Made by a program: the position numbers and the translations under genes
The notes under the pieces: generated by a model
Database searches by the model: none
What the model was told of the DNA's origin: nothing
What the model saw: the letters and a program-made list of their open reading frames with translations, nothing else
Source of the DNA: Burkholderiaceae bacterium
GTDB taxonomy: Bacteria; Pseudomonadota; Gammaproteobacteria; Burkholderiales; Burkholderiaceae_C
Length of the DNA stretch: 8,717 nucleotides
Assembly (NCBI GenBank): GCA_025458585.1
Contig: JALOSD010000061.1
Location: forward strand, 1-8,717
Direction: 5' to 3'
In this document: in pieces, positions 1 through 5,000 of the stretch
Numbering within the stretch: position 1 is the first letter of the stretch
Layout: every line of letters begins with the position of its first letter

Positions 1-135
1 AAGAAGTACATGAAGGAGCTCGGCCAGCCCGTGCCCGACGGCGCCTACAAGAAGTTCAAGGTGATGGGCAAGGAGTTCGACCCGGCCAAGCCCGAGGCGT
101 ACCTGAAGTCGTTCCCGATCCACCGCATGGCCTGA
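1..135 (+). CDS. ABC transporter substrate-binding protein, NrtA/CynA-type (C-terminal end only)
   Basis: Frame 1 is open from the window edge to the TGA at 133-135 and gives 44 residues, so the start and most of the gene lie to the left. The tail contains FDPAKPEAYLKSFPIHRM, which resembles the FDPxxPExYLxSF ending that I recall from periplasmic or lipid-anchored binding proteins of the nitrate/cyanate/bicarbonate ABC family (NrtA, CynA, CmpA). Only 12 bases separate the stop from the start of a permease of the same transporter family, and the ATPase and cyanase follow, so this is very likely the ligand-binding subunit of that transporter. The ligand is not readable from 44 residues; cyanate is inferred from the cynS downstream. 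The family is moderately certain, the specificity is not. Confidence 0.75.
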   Translation, partial: KKYMKELGQPVPDGAYKKFKVMGKEFDPAKPEAYLKSFPIHRMA

Positions 136-147
136 CCGGGACCGGCG

Positions 148-1032
148 ATGACGACGACCCGCTCGCAATCGCTGAAGGCGGCGCTGCTGTCGCTGCTGAT
201 CCTGCTGACGCTGATCGGCATCTGGCATCTCGCGACGAAGCCGAGCACCGTCGCCGGTGCGCCCGTCACGCTGACGGCCGAGGAGATCGAGTACGCCAAG
301 CTGATGGGCAAGGACGTGTCGGCGCTCGCCGCCGGCACGCAGGTCAAGAGCAGCGGGTTTCCGACGCCGGCGCAGCTCGGCGCGACGATCGTCGACCAGC
401 TGTCGCGTCCGTTCTACGACAACGGCCCGAACGACAAGGGCATCGGCGTGCAGCTCGCGCACTCGCTTGGTCGCGTGGCGGCCGGCTTCGCGATCGCGGC
501 ACTGGTGGCGATACCGCTGGGCTTCGTGATCGGCATGAGCCCGCTGCTGTACCGCGCGCTCGACCCGTTCATCCAGGTGCTCAAGCCCATCTCGCCGCTG
601 GCGTGGATGCCGCTGGCGCTGTACACGATCAAGGACTCGTCGATCTCGGGCGTGTTCGTGATCTTCATCTGCTCGGTGTGGCCGATGCTGATCAACACCG
701 CGTTCGGCGTCGCCGGCGTGCGCCGCGAGTGGCTCAACGTCGCCAAGACGCTCGAGGTGCGGCCGCTGCGCAAGGCGTTCGAGGTGATCCTGCCCGCCGC
801 CGCGCCGACGATCCTCACCGGCATGCGCATCAGCATGGGCATCGCGTGGCTGGTCATCGTCGCCGCCGAGATGCTCGTCGGCGGCACCGGCATCGGCTAC
901 TTCGTGTGGAACGAGTGGAACAACCTCGCGCTGACGAACGTGATCTTCGCGATCCTGCTGATCGGCGTCGTCGGCATGGGCCTCGACGCCATGTTCGCGC
1001 GCATGCAGAAGGCGGTGACCTATGTGGAGTGA
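148..1032 (+). CDS. ABC transporter permease, NrtB/CynB-type (probable cyanate/nitrate uptake)
   Basis: This 294-residue inner-membrane protein forms the translocation channel of the ABC importer. One N-terminal hydrophobic segment (about residues 11-29) is followed by a polar stretch of some 75 residues. A binding-protein-dependent permease domain then runs from about residue 100 to the end, with membrane segments near 108-130, 166-185, 228-245 and 262-284. The cytoplasmic coupling loop that contacts the ATPase is at about 194-216 (NVAKTLEVRPLRKAFEVILP). It lacks the usual glycine of the EAA loop, as I recall is also so in NrtB proteins. The segment GMRISMGIAWLVIVAAEML (225-243) and GIGYFVWNEWNN (248-259) are typical of the NrtB/CynB/CmpB branch. 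The ATG at 148 lies 12 bases after the binding-protein stop and has no strong ribosome site, so translation probably follows from the upstream gene. Cyanate is favoured over nitrate only because cynS is two genes downstream. Confidence 0.9.
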   Translation: MTTTRSQSLKAALLSLLILLTLIGIWHLATKPSTVAGAPVTLTAEEIEYAKLMGKDVSALAAGTQVKSSGFPTPAQLGATIVDQLSRPFYDNGPNDKGIGVQLAHSLGRVAAGFAIAALVAIPLGFVIGMSPLLYRALDPFIQVLKPISPLAWMPLALYTIKDSSISGVFVIFICSVWPMLINTAFGVAGVRREWLNVAKTLEVRPLRKAFEVILPAAAPTILTGMRISMGIAWLVIVAAEMLVGGTGIGYFVWNEWNNLALTNVIFAILLIGVVGMGLDAMFARMQKAVTYVE

Positions 1033-1142
1033 CTCGCCCGAAGCGCCTTCGGCGCCTCCCCCCGAGGAGGCGCTGCCAGCGGCCCGGCAAAGCCGGTTCC
1101 GCGGCGGCTGCTCGACGACCTCCTGCCATGCGGAGGGATGAC
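1033..1142 (+). repeat. REP-like GC-rich tandem-hairpin element between permease and ATPase genes
   Basis: This 110-bp gap inside an otherwise tight operon is full of short inverted repeats. One is GCGCC-TTC-GGCGC at 1043-1055. A second, GCGCCTCC/GGAGGCGC (8 bp, 1052-1059 with 1066-1073), overlaps the first so that only one of the two can form. A third is CCGGC-AAA-GCCGG at 1084-1096. No T-run follows, so it is not a classical terminator. The layout (CGCCCG, a TTC-loop hairpin, then a C-run/G-run hairpin) recurs at 4923-4964, which suggests a dispersed element of the REP type. The ribosome site GGAGGG (1132-1137) for the ATPase lies at its right end. The ATPase reading frame stays open through the whole gap, back to a GTG (1029-1031) overlapping the permease stop. 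Confidence 0.55.
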
Positions 1143-2042
1143 ATGAGCACGACCAAGTTTCTCCAGGTGCAAGGGCTGGCCAAGACCTACCCCGGCGCCG
1201 CCGAGCCGGTGTTCGACGGCGTCAATTTCGGCATCGCGAAGGGCGAGTTCGTCTGCATCATCGGCCACTCGGGATGCGGCAAGACGACGATCCTCAACGT
1301 GCTCGCCGGCCTCGAGACGGCGAGTGCCGGCGCCGTGATCATGGACAACCGCGAAGTCGCGGGGCCGAGCCTCGACCGCGGCGTCGTCTTCCAGGGCCAC
1401 GCGCTGATGCCGTGGCTGACGGTGCGCCGGAACATCGCGTTCGCGGTGCGCAGCAAGTGGCCCGGGTGGAGCGCCGCGCAGGTCGACGCGCAAGTCGAGA
1501 AGTACGTCGCGATGGTGGGGCTCGCGAATGCGATCGACAAGAAACCGGCGCAGCTGTCGGGCGGCATGAAGCAGCGCGTGGGCATCGCGCGCGCGTTCGC
1601 GATCCAGCCCAAGATGCTGCTGCTCGACGAGCCGTTCGGCGCGCTCGACGCGCTCACGCGCGGCACGATCCAGGACGAGCTGCTGAAGATCTGCGCCGAG
1701 ACGCACCAGACGGTGTTCATGATCACGCACGACGTCGACGAGGCGATCCTGCTCGCCGACACGATCCTGCTGATGAGCAACGGCCCGCAGGCGCGCGTGG
1801 CCGAGATCGTGCGCAACCCGCTGCCGCGCTCGCGCGAGCGTGCGACGCTGCACCACGAGCCGCTGTTCTACGCGGTGCGCAACCACCTCGTCGACTTCCT
1901 CGTCAGCCGTTCGAAGACGCTGGCGCACGGCAAGGGGCCCGAGTTCCCGCCCGAGGTGCGTCCGGGCGTTGACCCCGAGCCCGAGCCCGACACCCCGCTG
2001 CCGCGCACGGTCGCCCGACCGGCGCTGCAGCGCGTCGCCTGA
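1143..2042 (+). CDS. ABC transporter ATP-binding protein, NrtD/CynD-type
   Basis: This 299-residue cytoplasmic ATPase energises the importer encoded upstream. All nucleotide-binding motifs are intact: Walker A GHSGCGKTT (41-49), Q-loop glutamine Q84 in VVFQGHALMPWLT, signature LSGGMKQR (138-145), Walker B MLLLDEP (158-164) with catalytic E163, D-loop GALD (166-169) and switch histidine H196 in MITHDVDEA. The sequence after the Q-loop (HALMPWLTVRRNI) and the close of the domain fit the nitrate/cyanate/taurine-type ATPases. The ATG at 1143 was chosen because GGAGGG lies 5 bases upstream and because homology begins at FLQVQGLAKTY. An earlier in-frame GTG at 1029 would add 38 Arg/Pro-rich residues encoded by a repeat element and is unlikely. 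The last 35 or so residues form a Pro/Glu-rich tail (VDPEPEPDTPLPR) beyond the usual domain end. Confidence 0.92.
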   Translation: MSTTKFLQVQGLAKTYPGAAEPVFDGVNFGIAKGEFVCIIGHSGCGKTTILNVLAGLETASAGAVIMDNREVAGPSLDRGVVFQGHALMPWLTVRRNIAFAVRSKWPGWSAAQVDAQVEKYVAMVGLANAIDKKPAQLSGGMKQRVGIARAFAIQPKMLLLDEPFGALDALTRGTIQDELLKICAETHQTVFMITHDVDEAILLADTILLMSNGPQARVAEIVRNPLPRSRERATLHHEPLFYAVRNHLVDFLVSRSKTLAHGKGPEFPPEVRPGVDPEPEPDTPLPRTVARPALQRVA

Positions 2043-2084
2043 CCCGCCCCAACCCCGATTCACGAGGACCCAAGGAGAGAACCC

Positions 2085-2528
2085 ATGAGCCGCATCGAAG
2101 TCACCGAGAAGATCGTCACCACCAAGGTGGCCAAGGGCCTGAAGTGGGCCGACGTCGCCGCCAAGGTCGGCCTGAGCAAGGAGTGGGTGACCGCTGCGTG
2201 CCTGGGCCAGATGACGCTCAACGCCGAGCAGGCCGACGTCGTCGCCGAGATCTTCGGCCTCACCCCCGACGAGAAGAAGTGGCTGATGGTCGTGCCGTAC
2301 AAGGGTTCGCTGCCGACCAGCGTCCCCACCGACCCGCTGATCTACCGCTTCTACGAGCTCGTCAACGTCTACGGCACGACGTTCAAGGAGCTGATCCACG
2401 AGGAGTTCGGCGACGGCATCATGAGCGCGATCGACTTCAAGATGGACCTCAAGCGCGAGCCGAATCCGGCCGGCGACCGCGTGTCGATCACGATGTCGGG
2501 CAAGTTCCTGCCCTACAAGACCTACTGA
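2085..2528 (+). CDS. cynS: Cyanate hydratase (cyanase)
   Basis: The enzyme converts cyanate plus bicarbonate to CO2 and carbamate, which decays to ammonia and CO2, so it both detoxifies cyanate and supplies nitrogen. The protein is 147 residues (E. coli CynS is 156). It has an N-terminal helix-turn-helix-like domain (about 1-75) and the compact C-terminal catalytic domain. The catalytic trio known from E. coli (Arg96, Glu99, Ser122) is present as R88, E91 and S114, all at the same offset of eight, within YRFYELVNVYGTT (87-99) and FGDGIMSAIDFK (108-119). The C-terminus GKFLPYKTY matches the family ending (GKYLPxKxx). A good ribosome site, AAGGAGAG (2072-2079), stands five bases before the ATG. 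The gene follows the ABC importer by 42 bases and is probably co-transcribed with it, as in cyanobacterial cynABDS. No LysR-type regulator (CynR) is in the window. Confidence 0.97.
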   Translation: MSRIEVTEKIVTTKVAKGLKWADVAAKVGLSKEWVTAACLGQMTLNAEQADVVAEIFGLTPDEKKWLMVVPYKGSLPTSVPTDPLIYRFYELVNVYGTTFKELIHEEFGDGIMSAIDFKMDLKREPNPAGDRVSITMSGKFLPYKTY

Positions 2529-2627
2529 CCGGGACGCGCTGCGCGCGCACGGTCAGCGTCGCCGGGTTCGACCGGGCACCGCTTGCGCGGCGCCGCTCAA
2601 CCCGGCGGGCTCGGCGGCTGCGCCGCC
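2526..2627 (+). terminator. Cluster of GC-rich inverted repeats after cynS (possible weak terminator or RNA-stabilising structure)
   Basis: Three structures follow one another in the gap after cynS. TGACCG/CGGTCA (2526-2531 with 2550-2555) starts on the cynS stop codon itself. GCCGGGTT/AACCCGGC (2561-2568 with 2599-2606) encloses the perfect palindrome GCGGCGCCGC (2587-2596). GGCGGC-TGC-GCCGCC (2613-2627) is followed by a pyrimidine-rich but not T-pure stretch. Without a proper T-run, intrinsic termination would be inefficient. Partial read-through into the DUF1348 gene, or 3'-end protection of the cynS message, are equally plausible. The repeats are directly visible; the function is inferred. 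Confidence 0.4.
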
Positions 2628-2650
2628 TTCGTCCTTCCAAAGAAACGTCG

Positions 2651-3121
2651 ATGGGTGAGGTTCGACCGCCGGTGCCGCCGTTCACGGTCGAATCGGCCAC
2701 GCAGAAGGTGCGCATGGCCGAAGATGCGTGGAACACGCGCGACCCCGACGTCGTCGTGCGCGTCTACACACCCGACACGCAGTGGCGCAACCGCGCCGAG
2801 TTCCCGCGCGGGCGCGACGAGGTGCGCGCCTTCCTGCAGCGCAAGTGGGCGCGCGAGCTCGACTACCGCCTGATCAAGGAGTTGTGGGCCTGCGCCGGCC
2901 CGCGCATCGCGGTGCGCTTCGCCTACGAGTGGCACGACGACTCGGGCCAGTGGTTCCGCAGCTACGGCAACGAGAACTGGGAGTTCACCGAGCACGGGCT
3001 GATGGCGCGGCGCTTCGCGAGCATCAACGACCTGCCGATTCGCGAGGACGAGCGCCTGTTGCGCTGGCCGCTTGGCCGCCGGCCCGACGACCACCCCGGG
3101 TTGAGCGACCTCGGCCTGTAG
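2651..3121 (+). CDS. DUF1348 / SnoaL-like (nuclear transport factor 2 fold) protein
   Basis: This 156-residue cytoplasmic protein has no signal peptide or membrane segment and matches the DUF1348 family over its whole length. Hallmarks are VRMAEDAWNTRDPDVV (about 20-35), TPDTQWRNRAEFPRGRDEV (41-59), RKWARELDYRLIKELWA (65-81), FAYEWHDDSGQWFRSYGNE (91-109) and the C-terminal WPLGRRPDDHPGLSDLGL. The family is a one-domain alpha+beta barrel of the NTF2/SnoaL type. Such folds often bind small hydrophobic ligands, but no reaction is established for this family to my knowledge, so none is assigned. The dense conserved W/R/E/H/D positions suggest a real active site. The start at 2651 gives the usual family length; the upstream AAAGAAA is a poor ribosome site. 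It sits 122 bases after cynS in the same direction, so a cyanate-related role is possible but unproven. Confidence 0.88.
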   Translation: MGEVRPPVPPFTVESATQKVRMAEDAWNTRDPDVVVRVYTPDTQWRNRAEFPRGRDEVRAFLQRKWARELDYRLIKELWACAGPRIAVRFAYEWHDDSGQWFRSYGNENWEFTEHGLMARRFASINDLPIREDERLLRWPLGRRPDDHPGLSDLGL

Positions 3122-3164
3122 CAAGCCCGACGCGGCGCGTCGGCCCGGCGGGCACGGGCCTTGC
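3121..3164 (+). terminator. Nested hairpin closing the cyanate cluster
   Basis: GCAAG (3121-3125, starting on the last base of the DUF1348 stop codon) can pair with CTTGC (3160-3164). Inside, CCGACGC-GGC-GCGTCGG (3127-3143) forms a perfect 7-bp stem. No T-run follows (TGACTGTC), so this is at best a Rho-assisted or weak terminator. It is placed where the functional theme changes from cyanate metabolism to the TRAP transporter. The stretch from 3165 to the ribosome site at 3218 is comparatively pyrimidine-rich. It must hold any separate TRAP promoter, but I see no convincing -35/-10 pair there. Confidence 0.4.
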
Positions 3165-3227
3165 TGACTGTCGCCCAGTCTGTCTCCACCTCACGACTTC
3201 CTTCCACTTCACGAACCGAGGATGACC

Positions 3228-4316
3228 ATGACCCCTGTGATCGGACGCCGCCGTGCCCTGCAGGCCGGCCTCGCGGGCGCGCTCGCCGCGCCGGCCATCG
3301 CGCACGCGCAGCAGACCTTCAACTGGAAGATGACGAGCGCCTACGGCAAGGGCTCGCCGTTCTACATGGAAGGCCCCGGCAGCGCGACCGACCTCGCGCG
3401 CCGCATCGAGGCGATGTCCAACGGCCGCATCAAGATCCAGGTCTTCGGCGCTGGCGAGTTGATCCCCGCGCTCGAAGGCTTCGACGCGGTGCGCGCCGGC
3501 ACGGTCGAGATGAACCACGCCAACGCCTACTTCTGGACCGGCAAGACGGCCGCGGCGCAGTACTTCACCGCGGTGCCGTTCGGGCTGAACTTCCAGGGCA
3601 TCAACGGCTGGCTCTACGACGGCGGCGGCCAGGCGCTGTACGACGAGGTCTACGCGCCGTTCGGCCTCAAGGGTCTGGCCTGCGGCAACACCGGCGTGCA
3701 GATGACCGGGTGGTTCAAGAAGGAGGTGCGCGGCATCGACGACTTCAAGGGGCTGAAGATGCGCATCCCCGGTCTCGCGGGGCGCGTCTACGCGGCGCTC
3801 GGCGTCGACGTGCGGCTGCTGCCGGCGGGCGAGATCTTCCCCGCGCTCGAGCGCGGCGTGATCGACGCCGCCGAGTTCGTCGGCCCGTTCCTCGACCGGC
3901 GCCTCGGGTTGCAGAAGGCGGCCAAGTTCTACTACACGACGGGCTGGCACGAGAGCGCGACGGTGTCGGAGTTGCTGATCAACAAGGCGGCGTGGGACCG
4001 CCTGCCCGCCGACCTGAAGGCCATCGTCGAGAACGCCGCCGCGGCGTGCAACGTGATCAGCGAGGCCTGGTGCCAGCGCAACAACGCCGACGCGATGGAC
4101 GACCTGGTCAAGAACCAGGGCGTGATCGCGCGCCCGCTGCCCGACCCCGTGCTCAAGCGGATGCGCGAGATCACCAACGACGTGCTCAACGAGGCGGCTG
4201 CGAAGGACCCCCTCACCAAGAAGGTGCACGACTCGTACATGGCCTACATGGCGAAGTACGCCGCCTGGGCGTCGTACAGCGAAGGGCCGTACCACGCCAA
4301 GGTGCTGACGGCTTGA
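3228..4316 (+). CDS. TRAP transporter substrate-binding protein, TakP/FcbT1-type (DctP family)
   Basis: This 362-residue periplasmic protein captures the substrate for the two membrane subunits that follow. The N-terminus IGRRRALQAGLAGALAAPA, with predicted cleavage after AHA (residue 27), looks like a Tat signal (paired arginines, weakly hydrophobic core). The mature protein has the DctP fold, with GNTGVQMTGWFKKEV (153-167), LKGLKMRIPGLAG-type text carrying the family's conserved carboxylate-binding arginine (R179), and LPAGEIFPALERGVIDAAEF (198-217). These match the TakP / mannitol-chloroaromatic subgroup, so the ligand is probably an organic acid. In TakP the Q-M-x-G-W and E-W motifs line the ligand/cation site; here the second has phenylalanine (E216-F217). 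An ATG at 3222 is also in frame, but GAGG (3218-3221) is correctly spaced only for 3228. A TRAP small subunit starts seven bases after the stop. Confidence 0.92.
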   Translation: MTPVIGRRRALQAGLAGALAAPAIAHAQQTFNWKMTSAYGKGSPFYMEGPGSATDLARRIEAMSNGRIKIQVFGAGELIPALEGFDAVRAGTVEMNHANAYFWTGKTAAAQYFTAVPFGLNFQGINGWLYDGGGQALYDEVYAPFGLKGLACGNTGVQMTGWFKKEVRGIDDFKGLKMRIPGLAGRVYAALGVDVRLLPAGEIFPALERGVIDAAEFVGPFLDRRLGLQKAAKFYYTTGWHESATVSELLINKAAWDRLPADLKAIVENAAAACNVISEAWCQRNNADAMDDLVKNQGVIARPLPDPVLKRMREITNDVLNEAAAKDPLTKKVHDSYMAYMAKYAAWASYSEGPYHAKVLTA

Positions 4317-4323
4317 TCCGACG

Positions 4324-4887
4324 ATGAACAACCAGCCTCCTGCCGGCGCGACGCCGGCGGGCGGCGCGCCGCTGCGCGGGCCGGACAACGGCTTCGTCGC
4401 CGTCGTCGAGCGCGCCGTCGATCTCGTCGGCCGAGCCGCCGCGTGGCTCACGCTGGCCGTCGTGCTGCTGATGGCCACCAACGTGCTGCTGCGCTACGCG
4501 TTCAGCATCGGCTCGGTGTGGGCGCAGGAGCTCGAGTGGCACCTGCTCGCGCCGCTCGTGCTGTTCGGCATGACGTACGCGCTGCTCAAGGGCGACCACG
4601 TGCGCGTCGACGTCTACTACGCGCGCATGTCGCCGCGCGGCCGTGCAGCCGTCGACCTGCTGTCGGCGCTGCTCGCGGTGGCGCTGGCGGTGCTCGTGAT
4701 CCGCTACTCGATCCCGTACGTGCAGCAGAGTTACGCCATCGACGAGATCTCGCCCGACCCCGGCGGCCTCACGCACCGCTGGCTGCTCAAGGCGCTGATC
4801 CCGCTCGGCTTCGCGCTGTTCGGGCTGCAGGCGGCCGCGCAGGGCGTCTCGGCGGCGTTGCGGCTGGCGCGCAGGGACGCCCGATGA
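4324..4887 (+). CDS. TRAP transporter small membrane subunit (DctQ family)
   Basis: This 187-residue inner-membrane protein has four predicted spans (about 40-58, 72-88, 110-129 and 154-175). It forms the small subunit that joins the large TRAP permease and the periplasmic binding protein. Family signatures are ATNVLLRYAF (51-60), the acidic WAQELEWHL (66-74) and LLKGDHVRVDVYYARMS (87-103), a loop highly conserved in DctQ proteins. The first 35 residues are a Pro/Gly/Ala-rich cytoplasmic leader with no clear homology. The ATG lies seven bases after the binding-protein stop and has no obvious ribosome site, so it is likely translated by coupling. The stop (4885-4887) overlaps a second ATG (ATGA, 4884-4887) that opens a 38-codon frame running into the next gene. 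Confidence 0.9.
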   Translation: MNNQPPAGATPAGGAPLRGPDNGFVAVVERAVDLVGRAAAWLTLAVVLLMATNVLLRYAFSIGSVWAQELEWHLLAPLVLFGMTYALLKGDHVRVDVYYARMSPRGRAAVDLLSALLAVALAVLVIRYSIPYVQQSYAIDEISPDPGGLTHRWLLKALIPLGFALFGLQAAAQGVSAALRLARRDAR

Positions 4888-5000
4888 GGCCGCCGACCGT
4901 GACGGCGTCGCCGCGGGCCGAGCGCCCGGCCGCCTTCAAGGCGGCCCGCGTCCCCTCGGGGGACCGGCTGACGCCCGCGTCGGCCGAGGGGCGGTCATGA
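4884..5000 (+). other. Small ORF (38 codons) linking dctQ-type and dctM-type genes; possible coupling relay or remnant start
   Basis: This frame opens with ATG overlapping the DctQ stop (ATGA, 4884-4887) and ends with TGA overlapping the DctM start (ATGA, 4997-5000). A reasonable ribosome site, AGGGA (4873-4877), lies six bases before its ATG. The product would be a 38-residue Arg/Ala/Pro-rich peptide with no hydrophobic segment and no homology that I recognise, encoded largely by a hairpin repeat. Because of that composition I doubt it is a functional protein. It may carry ribosomes across the hairpins to the DctM start, or be the leftover of an ancestral direct DctQ/DctM overlap split by the repeat. 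Confidence 0.3.
4923..4964 (+). repeat. REP-like tandem hairpins between the two TRAP membrane-subunit genes
   Basis: Two perfect hairpins stand side by side. GGCCGCCTT/AAGGCGGCC (4928-4946) is a 9-bp inverted repeat around a single base, in practice a 7-bp stem with a TTCAA loop. GTCCCC-TCG-GGGGAC (4950-4964) has a 6-bp stem. No T-run follows. The order CGCCCG, TTC-loop hairpin, C-run/G-run hairpin matches 1035-1073 closely enough to propose the same repeat family, although arm sequences differ and compensate each other. Likely effects are message stabilisation or reduced expression of the large permease relative to the upstream subunits. Confidence 0.55.

Noticed and set aside
1029..1142. 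GTG-initiated 38-residue N-terminal extension of the ABC ATPase
   Set aside because: The extension is Arg/Pro-rich and encoded by a hairpin repeat, whereas GGAGGG is correctly placed for the ATG at 1143 where family homology begins.
3165..3217. Sigma-70-like promoter for the TRAP operon (TTGCTG near 3161)
   Set aside because: No acceptable -10 box at 16-18 bases from the candidate -35, so no promoter is claimed.
3222..3227. ATG at 3222 as the start of the TRAP binding protein
   Set aside because: GAGG at 3218-3221 touches this ATG directly, too close for ribosome binding; the ATG at 3228 has a 6-base spacing. The difference is only two residues, so it cannot be excluded.
3024..4481. 485-codon open frame on the minus strand opposite the TRAP binding protein
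   Set aside because: Arg/His/Val-rich, low-complexity translation with no recognisable domain; it mirrors a clear DctP-family gene and is the usual antisense shadow in very GC-rich DNA.
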